Shown: piece after piece, positions 51,674 to 59,435 of the stretch
Numbering within the stretch: the stretch's first letter is position 1
Layout of the letters: each line of letters opens with the position of its first letter
Assembly: GCF_904848665.1 (NCBI RefSeq)
Contig: NZ_CAJHCQ010000005.1
Span: 62,001-126,000, forward strand
Length of the DNA stretch: 64,000 nucleotides
Reading direction: 5' to 3'
DNA from: Paraburkholderia hiiakae
Lineage (GTDB): Bacteria; Pseudomonadota; Gammaproteobacteria; Burkholderiales; Burkholderiaceae
Translations under genes and position numbers: made by a program
The notes under the pieces: model-generated
What the model was told of the DNA's origin: nothing
The model's input: only the letters and a program-made list of their open reading frames with translations
Databases searched by the model: none

Positions 51674-53149
51674 TTACGCCTGAAGCAGCGCCGGCACGCG
51701 CCGCTTGACCCATTGCGTGGCCCGATCGTACGCGTGGGCGAGTTGCAGCACCGAAAGATCCGCCTGCGGCTTGCCGATCACCTGCAGCCCCATCGGCAGG
51801 CCTTGCGCATTGAAGCCCGCAGGCACGCTGATCACGGGCAGTCCGGCGAGACTGCCGCCAATTACCACTTCCATCCAGCGATGATAGGTGTCCATCGTGC
51901 GGCCCGCGATCGACTTCGGCCAATGCTCGCTCGCGTCGAACGGGAAGATTTGAGCGCTTGGCAGCACGAGGTAGTCGTAACGTTCGAAGAGGGCGAGCAG
52001 CGCGTTGTACCACTGGCTGCGCGTGACCGTGGCGTTCCACACGTCTTCGCCGGAGAGCTTCAGCCCGCCTTCCACTTCCCATTGCGCTTCGGGCTTGAGC
52101 AGCGCGCGCTTTTCCGGGTCGCGATAGAGCGCACCCAGCGTGCCCGCGCACGAGAAGTGGCGCAGTGTGAGCCAGGTTTGCCACAGGCGCTCCATGGCGA
52201 AGTCGGGGCGCGCGGCCTCGACCTTGCAGCCGATCGATTCGAAGTCCTTGAGGGCCGCTTCGCACAGTGCGAGTACGCCGTCTTCCATCGCCAGATAGCC
52301 GTCGTAGTCCCCTAGCCAACCGATGCGCGCGCAACCAAAGTCGCGTTCGAGCGGGCCCGTGAATTGAGCGGGATCTTCGGAGATGGAAAGCGGCGCGCGC
52401 GCGTCGTAGCCCGCCTGGGTGGAGAGCAGCATCGCGAGGTCGGGCACGTTGCGGGCCATCGGTCCCGCATAGCCGAGCTGGTGGTAGAACAGTTCGTGCG
52501 CAGGCACGGAGGGCACGCGCCCTTGCGACGGACGCAACCCGAACACGTTGTTCCAGCCGGCGGGATTGCGCAGGGAGCCCATCATGTCGCTGCCGTCCGC
52601 CACCGGCAGCATGCGCAGCGCGAGCGCCACGGCCGTGCCGCCGCTGCTGCCGCCCGCGCTGCGCGTGGGGTCGTAAGCGTTGAGCGTGGCGCCGAAGACC
52701 GTGTTGTAGGTATTCGAGCCAAGGCCGAATTCCGGCGTATTCGTCTTGCCGATGAAAATCGCGCCTTGTGCGCGCATGCGCGCGACCATCAGGGAGTCGG
52801 CGGCGGGCACTTCGTTGCGGAACAGCGGCGAGCCTTGCGTGTAGGGAATGCCGGCCGTGGCCGTGAGATCCTTCGGCGCTTGCGGCATGCCGTGCATCCA
52901 GCCAAGGTACTCGCCCCGCGCGAGCTGGGCGTCGCGTTCGCCGGCCTCGGCGAGCAGCGTGGTGCGCTCGCGTAGCGAAACGATGGCGTTGGCCGGTGTA
53001 TTCACGCGCTCGATATGGTCGAGAAATGCGGTCATCACTTCGCGGCAGGACACCTTGCGCAGGCGTATCCATTCCGAAAGCTGGAGCGCGTCGGCCGCGA
53101 CGAGATCGTTGGGGGTCAGTTTTGCGGGGGACGTCTGTGCCTGGTTCAT
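51674..53149 (-). CDS. Amidase signature enzyme
   Basis: A 491-residue cytoplasmic amidase. The Ser-cisSer-Lys triad is visible: Lys93 in APKDLTATAG, Ser168 in SAGGSSGGTAVALAL and Ser192 in GSDMMGSLRNPAGWN. Other family sequence includes KTNTPEFGLGSNTYN and GLPMGLQVIGKPQADLSVLQ. It hydrolyses an amide to acid and ammonia; the natural substrate is unknown. Its position opposite the amine importer may be chance because the genes converge. Start at 53149; the frame stays open to 53347 in non-family sequence. Confidence 0.93.
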   Translation of the reverse strand: MNQAQTSPAKLTPNDLVAADALQLSEWIRLRKVSCREVMTAFLDHIERVNTPANAIVSLRERTTLLAEAGERDAQLARGEYLGWMHGMPQAPKDLTATAGIPYTQGSPLFRNEVPAADSLMVARMRAQGAIFIGKTNTPEFGLGSNTYNTVFGATLNAYDPTRSAGGSSGGTAVALALRMLPVADGSDMMGSLRNPAGWNNVFGLRPSQGRVPSVPAHELFYHQLGYAGPMARNVPDLAMLLSTQAGYDARAPLSISEDPAQFTGPLERDFGCARIGWLGDYDGYLAMEDGVLALCEAALKDFESIGCKVEAARPDFAMERLWQTWLTLRHFSCAGTLGALYRDPEKRALLKPEAQWEVEGGLKLSGEDVWNATVTRSQWYNALLALFERYDYLVLPSAQIFPFDASEHWPKSIAGRTMDTYHRWMEVVIGGSLAGLPVISVPAGFNAQGLPMGLQVIGKPQADLSVLQLAHAYDRATQWVKRRVPALLQA

Positions 53150-53270
53150 ACGTGTCTCTCGTTTGCGGATGGAGCAGGGGGGAGGATCATTGTCGCGCAG
53201 CCGCGGCGCAAGCGGAAGGAAACGAATGGTTGCCGTTATGGCCCGATGGTTGCCGCGTGGGGCCGAAGGA

Positions 53271-54782
53271 TTACCGAACGGGGGCCGTGGGGGCCGATGT
53301 GTCGCTGACTGCCGTAGGGACCACTGTGGCAGGAAGTGGGGCGCCACCCAGGGCTTGATAGAGCGCTGCGGTGTCCGTTAGCCGATCCGCGTGAACGCGC
53401 GTGCGGTCGAGCATCGTCTGGAGTGCCTGGCGTTGCGCATCGATCAGCGAAAACTCGCTCACGCCGCCTGCTTTGTAGCGCGTTTGCGTGATCGCCGCGT
53501 TGGCCTGTGCCTCGCGGGCGGCGTCGTCGCGCGCTTGCAGTTCGGTCGCATCGTTCTGGAGCGCCTGCAGTGAATCGGCGACCTGCTGCAACGCCTGCAG
53601 CACAGTCTGACGATAGTCGGCGAAGGCGGCTTCATATGCGGCTTCCGACGCACGCTTCTTCGCGCGCAGTTCGCCGCCATGGAACAGCGGTTGTGTGAGG
53701 CTGAGCCCTATGTTCCAGATATTGAGTCCGTTGACTACGTCTTCGATGTGCGTGCGCTCCGATCCAATGCCCGCAGAGAGCGAGATCTGCGGAAAGAGAT
53801 TGGCGGTTGCCACGCCGACGTTCGCGCTAGCCTGGTGCAGCAGTGCCTCGGCGGCGCGTATGTCGGGACGCTCGCGGGCCAGCGTGGAAGGCACAGTGAG
53901 CGAGACGGTATTGGGCAGATGCAGTGTATCGAGAGAAAGTGCATCGAGCGGCACGGCGAACTGCGAAGGTGCTGCGCCCAGCAGGGTTGCGAGCTGATGG
54001 TCCGCCGCGTCGCGCTGCGTTTCGAGCGGCGGCAGCGACGCACGTGTTTGCGCGAGCAGGGTGCGCTGGCTTCGCACGTCGACCTCCGCTACGCCGCCGA
54101 CCGTGTAGCGCGCTTGCATGATCGCGAGCTGGCGTGCCTGCGTCTGCGCCAGTTGCGTTGTGAGGTCGATCTGGCGTTGCAGCGACGCGCGACGTATGGC
54201 CGTAGCGACCACGTTGCCGGCCACCGAAAGTCGCGCGGCCTCCATTTCGTACGCCTGATAATCGACCTGGGCGAGCGTGGCCTCAAGCGCGCGACGGTTG
54301 GCGCCGAACAAGTCGAATACGTACGAGACGCTGACCGAAGCGTTGTAAAGCGTAAATGGCGCCGGATTCGGCACTTGTGTAATGCCGAACGAGGCGAGAT
54401 CGACCTTCTGGCGGGTGCCGGAAAGCTTCAGATCGACGGACGGGAAGTCCGTCGCGCCCGCCTGCGCGTTGTAGTTTTCGCGCGCTTGCACGAGCCTGGC
54501 GCGCGCCGAGTCGAGCGTAGGGCTCGCGCGCAAGGCCTGATCGACGATTGCGTTCAACCGCGCACTGCCGAATTGTGTCCACCACGCGTTCGGCACGTGT
54601 TCCGCGGTGGCGAAGATCTGCGCGCCGCCGCCGGGACCTGTTGCACTAGCGCTCGTCGCGGGCACGGGCTCGCGCGTCCAGCCCGTGGCATCGGGCGCCG
54701 CGGGCGCGTGGAAATCGGGGCCCACGGTGCAGCCCGAGAGCGTGAGCACAAGCAGGAAGGCAAAGGCGGCGTCGCGCGTCAT
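53271..54782 (-). CDS. NodT-family outer-membrane efflux lipoprotein
   Basis: A 503-residue TolC-like outer-membrane channel protein. The signal peptide has lipobox LSGC (Cys18), and the mature N-terminus CTVGPDFHAP is the NodT hallmark. Two OEP repeats follow (ARLNAIVDQALRASPTLDSA, VSYVFDLFGANRRALEATLA, RPDIRAAEALLHQASANVGV, NLFPQISLSAGIGSE). It is the last gene of the leftward operon, 16 bases after the ABC permease gene, and should let the substrate leave across the outer membrane with the HlyD and ABC proteins. Confidence 0.94.
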   Translation of the reverse strand: MTRDAAFAFLLVLTLSGCTVGPDFHAPAAPDATGWTREPVPATSASATGPGGGAQIFATAEHVPNAWWTQFGSARLNAIVDQALRASPTLDSARARLVQARENYNAQAGATDFPSVDLKLSGTRQKVDLASFGITQVPNPAPFTLYNASVSVSYVFDLFGANRRALEATLAQVDYQAYEMEAARLSVAGNVVATAIRRASLQRQIDLTTQLAQTQARQLAIMQARYTVGGVAEVDVRSQRTLLAQTRASLPPLETQRDAADHQLATLLGAAPSQFAVPLDALSLDTLHLPNTVSLTVPSTLARERPDIRAAEALLHQASANVGVATANLFPQISLSAGIGSERTHIEDVVNGLNIWNIGLSLTQPLFHGGELRAKKRASEAAYEAAFADYRQTVLQALQQVADSLQALQNDATELQARDDAAREAQANAAITQTRYKAGGVSEFSLIDAQRQALQTMLDRTRVHADRLTDTAALYQALGGAPLPATVVPTAVSDTSAPTAPVR

Positions 54783-54798
54783 GGTGATGTGCCTCGCG

Positions 54799-55941
54799 CT
54801 AATCGAGCGTGCGCCGGTAAAAGCGCACGGCGATTGCCATGACCGCGACCGTGAATACGGCGAGCGGCCACACCGCTGGCCACAGGTCGGTCCAGCCGTT
54901 GCCTTTGAGCAGGATGCCGCGCACGAGCCGGTTGAAATACGTGAGCGGCAGCAGATTGCCGATCCACTGCGCCCAGCGCGGCATGCCGCCGAACGGAAAC
55001 ATAAAGCCGGATAGCAGCAGGCTTGGCAGGAAATAGAACATCGTCAGCTGCATGGCCTGCAACTGGTTTTGCGCGAGCGACGAGAGCGTGATGCCCACCG
55101 TGAGATTCGCGGCGATGAAGAGCAGCGCTGAAAGATAGAGCGTGACGAGACCACCGGCGAACGGCACATGAAACACGTAGCGCGCGGCGAGCACGATGAT
55201 GGTCGCCTGAATCAATCCGATTGCCACGTACGGAATGATCTTGCCCGTCATCACCTCGATGGGCAGCACAGGCGTGGCGAGCAGATTCTCCATCGTGCCG
55301 CGCTCGCGCTCGCGCGTGATGGCGAGGCCTGTCATCATCACCATCGTCATCGTGAGGATCACGCCCATGAGGCCTGGTACCACGTTGTATTGCGTAATGC
55401 CCTCGGGGTTATAGAGCCGGTGCACCTGCACGTCGAACGCGGCCGGCGTGCCGTTCAAGTGTGCAAGCGGGCCGGTGAGGTCCTTCGCGGCCACGGGCGC
55501 CACGAGCCCGGGCAGCGCGGCGAGTGCCGTGGTGATGGCGGTGGGGTCGCTCGCATCGGCTTCGACGAGCAGCGAGGGTCTTTCGCCGCGCAGCAGGCGC
55601 CGCGAGAAATCAACAGGAATGCTAAGCACGAACTGCACCGTGCCGCGCGCGAGCGCATGGCGCGCCGAGGCTTCGTCGGGCAGCGTTTCGATTACGTCGA
55701 AGTAGGCGGAATTACGCATGCCCGCGACGAAGCTGCGCGCGAACACACTGTCCTCGCCCACGACAATGGCCGTGGGCAGATGCTTGGGGTCGGTGTTGAT
55801 CGCGTAGCCAAACAGCGTGAGCTGGATGATCGGTAGGCCAACGATCATCGCGAACGTGATGCGGTCGCGTTTGAGTTGCAAGAACTCCTTGAGCACGATG
55901 CTCCACCAGCGCGCCACGGAAAACGGGAACGACGCGCTCAC
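54799..55941 (-). CDS. ABC-2 type efflux permease
   Basis: A 380-residue YbhR/YhhJ-like ABC-2 permease. An N-terminal TM (DRITFAMIVGLPIIQLTLFG) is followed by a periplasmic domain of about 150 residues and five C-terminal TMs (GVILTMTMVMMTGLAITRER through WPLAVFTVAVMAIAVRF). The motif RERERGTMENLLATPVLPIE is characteristic. The start is a GTG at 55941 whose GTGA overlaps the ATPase stop, so translation is coupled; no ATG is suitably placed. It pumps an unknown compound with the ATPase encoded upstream. Confidence 0.92.
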   Translation of the reverse strand: MSASFPFSVARWWSIVLKEFLQLKRDRITFAMIVGLPIIQLTLFGYAINTDPKHLPTAIVVGEDSVFARSFVAGMRNSAYFDVIETLPDEASARHALARGTVQFVLSIPVDFSRRLLRGERPSLLVEADASDPTAITTALAALPGLVAPVAAKDLTGPLAHLNGTPAAFDVQVHRLYNPEGITQYNVVPGLMGVILTMTMVMMTGLAITRERERGTMENLLATPVLPIEVMTGKIIPYVAIGLIQATIIVLAARYVFHVPFAGGLVTLYLSALLFIAANLTVGITLSSLAQNQLQAMQLTMFYFLPSLLLSGFMFPFGGMPRWAQWIGNLLPLTYFNRLVRGILLKGNGWTDLWPAVWPLAVFTVAVMAIAVRFYRRTLD

Positions 55942-56891
55942 GACGTCACTCCGTAATTGTCCTGAGCATGGCTCATCAAGTAGATGAAGACATCTTCGAG
56001 ACCGGTGTCGATGCGTTCCGCGCGCAACGGCTGGCCTTCCACGGTGTGCGCGACCGCGGCGGCGAGCGCCGCATGATCGCGTCCGCTCGCATGCAGCGCG
56101 GAGCCGAACACCACCGTCTGCTCGATTCCGGGTGCGTTGCGTAACTGCGCGGCCAGCGTGCTGAGCCGCTCGCCGTGAATCGCCCACGTTTCGAGGTTCT
56201 GCTCGGCGATCACCTCTGCGGCAGTGCCCTGCGTGAGCAGTTTCCCGTAGGCAATATAAGCGAGCTTGTGGCAGCGCTCGGCTTCGTCCATGTAATGCGT
56301 GCTCACGAGCACCGAAATGCCCTGCGCGGCGAGCCGATGCAATTCCTCCCAGAAGTCGCGGCGCGCGGTAGGATCGACGCCCGCAGTCGGTTCGTCGAGC
56401 AGCAGCAATTCGGGTTCGTGCAGCATGCAGGCCGCGAGCGCGAGCCGCTGCTTCCAGCCGCCCGAAAGCGCGCCCGTGAGCTGGCTCGCGCGGCTTGCGA
56501 GCCCGAGCGATTCGAGCGCGCGGTCGACGGCTTCGCGGCGGTTCGGCATCTGGTAGATGCGCGCGACGAAGTCGAGGTTCTCGCGGATCGTCAGGTCTTC
56601 CCAGTACGAGAAGCGCTGCGTCATGTAACCCACGTGACGCTTGATCTGCGCGCTCTCACGCACGATATCGTAGCCAAGGCAGGTGCCTGAGCCGGAGTCG
56701 GGTGTGAGCAATCCGCACATGAGGCGAATCGACGTGGTCTTGCCGCTGCCGTTGGGGCCGAGAAAGCCGAAAATCTCGCCGCGCGCAACACGCAGCGTTA
56801 CGTCGTTGACAACATGCTTGCTGCCAAAATGCTTGTTGAGATTGCGTACGTCGATGGCGTAGTCGCCGGAAGATTGATCAGGTGTGCTCAT
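55938..56891 (-). CDS. ABC efflux transporter ATP-binding protein
   Basis: A 317-residue ATPase. Walker A GFLGPNGSGKTT is at about residues 42-53, the signature is LSGGWKQRLALAACML, Walker B LLLLDEPTAGVD and the H-loop VSTHYMDEAERC. The sequence resembles one half of YbhF-type drug-efflux ATPases; the single domain means it should dimerise. The start ATG overlaps the HlyD stop (ATGA at 56891-56888). The frame is open further upstream to 57077, but that lies inside the HlyD gene. Confidence 0.94.
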   Translation of the reverse strand: MSTPDQSSGDYAIDVRNLNKHFGSKHVVNDVTLRVARGEIFGFLGPNGSGKTTSIRLMCGLLTPDSGSGTCLGYDIVRESAQIKRHVGYMTQRFSYWEDLTIRENLDFVARIYQMPNRREAVDRALESLGLASRASQLTGALSGGWKQRLALAACMLHEPELLLLDEPTAGVDPTARRDFWEELHRLAAQGISVLVSTHYMDEAERCHKLAYIAYGKLLTQGTAAEVIAEQNLETWAIHGERLSTLAAQLRNAPGIEQTVVFGSALHASGRDHAALAAAVAHTVEGQPLRAERIDTGLEDVFIYLMSHAQDNYGVTS

Positions 56892-57838
56892 TGCAGCGTC
56901 ACCTCGACCGGCTGGCCCGGATGCAGCTTGACGGCGTCTTGTGCGGAAGGCCGCGCCTCGATCATGAAAACGAGCTTCGCACGGTTCTCGTTGCTGTAGA
57001 TGACGGGCGGCGTATATTCGGCGGCGTTCGAAATCCACGTGATGGTGGCGGGGACCTCGACGGCGCAACCGTCGCAACGCACGTTGACCTTACGGCCCGG
57101 CGAGAGCGATCCGACTATCGTTTCGGGTACAAAAAAGCGCACCTTCACGTTCTGCGGGGGCAACATCTGCACGACAGGGTTGCCCGCCTGCACCCACTCG
57201 CCCACACGAAATAGCGTGTCGTAGACGAGCCCGCCGCTCGGCACGCTCACGCCCTTCTGGTCGAGCCGCCACTGCGCCTGCGCGAGCGAGGCGCGCGCGG
57301 CCTCGACATCGGCGGCCTGGGCGGCGATTTGCGCGCTACGCCCCGGCAGATTCGCCACGCGTACCTGGTTTTGCAGCTCACGCACCTGGGCGGCCGTGGA
57401 GGCGGCCTGCGCGCGCGAGTCGTCGAGTTGTGCCTGTGCAATGCCGCCTGCGCGCAGTTGCGCCTCGTCGCGCGTGAGCTGGAGCGCGGCCTTGTGTGCA
57501 TTCGCTTCGGCCTGCGCGAGCTGCGCCTCGGTCACACGCACTTCGGGCGGGCGCTTGCCGGTTTGGAGGTCGGCGAGTTGCTTCTGCGCGGCAGTGAGCC
57601 GATGCTGCGCCTCGTCGCGCGCGGCCGCTTCCTCGACGGAGTCGAGCGCGAAGGCGGGCGCATTGGCGGCCACGGTTTGCCCGCGTTGCACTTCGAGGTG
57701 CGTGAGTGTGCCCGACTGCGACGACGCGAGATAGACATACTCGCCTTCTGCATAGCCCTGCCAGCCGGGCGTTCCATGTCTGGAACACGCGGCGAGCACG
57801 AACGCCATGGCGCATAGGCGGGTAGCGCTGCGGTTCAT
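56888..57838 (-). CDS. HlyD-family periplasmic adaptor (lipoprotein)
   Basis: A 316-residue membrane-fusion protein, YbhG/YhiI-like. The N-terminus has a lipobox FVLAAC (Cys18), so it is probably lipid-anchored. A biotinyl-lipoyl part (VYLASSQSGTLTHLEVQRGQ) is split by a long helical hairpin (residues about 68-200, EAAARDEAQHRLTAAQKQLA) and followed by a beta-barrel (VRFFVPETIVGSLSPGRKVN). It links the inner-membrane ABC pump to the NodT channel. Its start overlaps the tetR stop (ATGA). Confidence 0.93.
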   Translation of the reverse strand: MNRSATRLCAMAFVLAACSRHGTPGWQGYAEGEYVYLASSQSGTLTHLEVQRGQTVAANAPAFALDSVEEAAARDEAQHRLTAAQKQLADLQTGKRPPEVRVTEAQLAQAEANAHKAALQLTRDEAQLRAGGIAQAQLDDSRAQAASTAAQVRELQNQVRVANLPGRSAQIAAQAADVEAARASLAQAQWRLDQKGVSVPSGGLVYDTLFRVGEWVQAGNPVVQMLPPQNVKVRFFVPETIVGSLSPGRKVNVRCDGCAVEVPATITWISNAAEYTPPVIYSNENRAKLVFMIEARPSAQDAVKLHPGQPVEVTLQ

Positions 57839-58554
57839 GGCGAGGCCCCCTTGCGGCGCGCGGCGCGGCGCGCGCGCTTGTCCTGGGGCGCTGGGCGCAA
57901 GGCCGCGCTCAACAGTGCGCTCACGTGGCGATGCAGGGCCTCGCGCTCGATCTTCGGAAAGCCGCGCGCGCTTTGCCAGATCTTCGAAGTGGCGAGCGGC
58001 AGCATGACGAGCGCGAGAATCGAGATGAAGAGTAGCGGCGCTTCGAGTTCGGCATTCACGCTGCCGTCGCGCTGGGCCTCGCCGATGCGCGCGGTAAAGC
58101 GTTGCAGCTGCTCGATGGGTAGCCGCTTGAGCATGCGCTCGCGCAGTAGGCCACCTTCGTTGACGATTTCGCGCAGCCAGAGCGGTGGCAGCCAGGGCAT
58201 GCGCGAGGTGACTTCGAAGAGCCGAGCGAGCAGTTCCTCCACGAGCGCGTGGGGGTCTTGCGCGACTTCGCCTTCCACGCTCTCCCAGACGAAAGCAATA
58301 GAGCGCGCAATGCGCTCGTCGACCACGGCGTCGAGCAGCTTTTCGCGGTTCGTGAAGTAATAGTGAACCATGGCGGACGTCACGCCCGCGGCCTCGGCGA
58401 TCTGCGCCATGGTGGTGGCCGCAATGCCCTGCTCGCCGAACAGTTGCGTGGCGCTGGCGAGCAGCCGCTCGCGCACGTCGAGGTCGGCGGCGGCGCGGCG
58501 CCGGCCGCGCGGGCGGGGCGCAGCAGCGGTGGCGGTGCGGGTGCGCGTGATCAT
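57835..58554 (-). CDS. TetR-family repressor of the efflux operon
   Basis: A 239-residue regulator. The HTH lies at about residues 45-75 (MAQIAEAAGVTSAMVHYYFT, NREKLLDAVVDERIA), followed by an all-helical ligand domain and a basic tail (QDKRARRAARRKGASP). It is the first gene of the five-gene efflux operon and overlaps hlyD, as in the ybh-type operons of enterobacteria, so it should repress its own operon until an efflux substrate binds. A 22-bp near-palindrome lies 9 bases upstream of its start. Confidence 0.94.
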   Translation of the reverse strand: MITRTRTATAAAPRPRGRRRAAADLDVRERLLASATQLFGEQGIAATTMAQIAEAAGVTSAMVHYYFTNREKLLDAVVDERIARSIAFVWESVEGEVAQDPHALVEELLARLFEVTSRMPWLPPLWLREIVNEGGLLRERMLKRLPIEQLQRFTARIGEAQRDGSVNAELEAPLLFISILALVMLPLATSKIWQSARGFPKIEREALHRHVSALLSAALRPAPQDKRARRAARRKGASP

Positions 58555-58562
58555 CTTTTCAC

Positions 58563-58584
58563 TTTAATTCACGCGTTAGTTAAA
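58563..58584. promoter_or_regulatory. Putative TetR operator
   Basis: A 22-base near-palindrome: TTTAATTCACG and its partner CGTTAGTTAAA meet at the centre of ACGCGT; 18 of 22 positions are symmetric. It lies 9-30 bases before the tetR start, where repressor binding would block the operon. Confidence 0.65.
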
Positions 58585-58720
58585 TTCAAACTGCGTGCGC
58601 AGTGGGTTAACCCTGCGACGGGACCTTGAAGAGTCGTTTCAGAACTTTCCTATACAAAAACGATGACATGTCGTTCAGGCTGTGAGATTCCCGCTGAAGG
58701 GTCAAATAAATTACTCCGCC

Positions 58721-59335
58721 ATGGAACAAAAAATGAAACGCATCGTTGTCATCGACGACCATCCGATCGTGCTGAAGATGCTCGCCAACGTGCTGAATAC
58801 GGAGTACGAACTGGTGGGAGAGTGCAGCGACGGCGAAGAGGGCCTGCGCCTCGTGGAGGAATTGCATCCCGATCTGGTGATCCTCGACCTCGAGTTGCCG
58901 AAGCTCGACGGCCTTTCCGTCATCCGCGGCATTCGCGCGAAGCAGCCCGGCGCGCGCATTCTCGTGCTCTCTGCGAAGCCTGAATTGGTCATGGCCAATC
59001 ACACGCGCGTGGCGGGTGCGAACGGCTATGTCAACAAGAATCGCGGCGTGGAGGAGCTGTGCGGTGTGGTCAGGGCGGTGCTGCTCGGCTACGACTGCTT
59101 CCCGGCGGGCAGCTGCGGCGGCGGCCGCGACGTGGCGCTCAACGGGCTGTCGCCTCGCGAAGTCGAAGTGTTGCAGTACCTTGCGCGCGGCATGAGTAAT
59201 AAGGGCATCGCGGCACGGCTTGGGCTTTCAGATAAAACCGTTAGTACCTATAAGACTCGCGTGCTGGACAAGCTCGGCGTGTCGTCGCTGGCGGCGCTGA
59301 TTGAGTTTGCTACGTTGAACAAGCTGATCGAATAG
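58721..59335 (+). CDS. NarL/LuxR-type response regulator (orphan)
   Basis: A 204-residue response regulator. The receiver domain has the acidic pair in VVIDDHPIVLKML, phospho-acceptor Asp56 (VILDLELPKLDG) and Lys in the region of LVLSAKPELV. A LuxR HTH follows at about 140-195 (LSPREVEVLQYLARGMSNKG, IAARLGLSDKTVSTYKTRVL). It belongs to the EvgA/BvgA-like group. Start at 58721 (MEQKMKRIVVIDD); ATG 58733 is an alternative with GGAA nearby. No histidine kinase is encoded in the window, so its partner and targets are unknown. Confidence 0.92.
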   Translation: MEQKMKRIVVIDDHPIVLKMLANVLNTEYELVGECSDGEEGLRLVEELHPDLVILDLELPKLDGLSVIRGIRAKQPGARILVLSAKPELVMANHTRVAGANGYVNKNRGVEELCGVVRAVLLGYDCFPAGSCGGGRDVALNGLSPREVEVLQYLARGMSNKGIAARLGLSDKTVSTYKTRVLDKLGVSSLAALIEFATLNKLIE

Positions 59336-59355
59336 CTCAACCCGAAGCACAGCCG

Positions 59356-59382
59356 AAAAAAAAGCCCGACTTACGTCGGGCT
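59356..59382 (-). terminator. Terminator of acnA
   Basis: AGCCCGAC at 59363-59370 pairs with GTCGGGCT at 59375-59382 around TTAC. On the minus strand it runs into eight T, so it terminates acnA transcription (stop at 59436). The plus strand lacks a T-run. Confidence 0.85.
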
Positions 59383-59435
59383 CCAAGTGTGACCGCACCC
59401 GTTGCCGGGCGCGGCACCTGCAAAAAACCGCTTGC

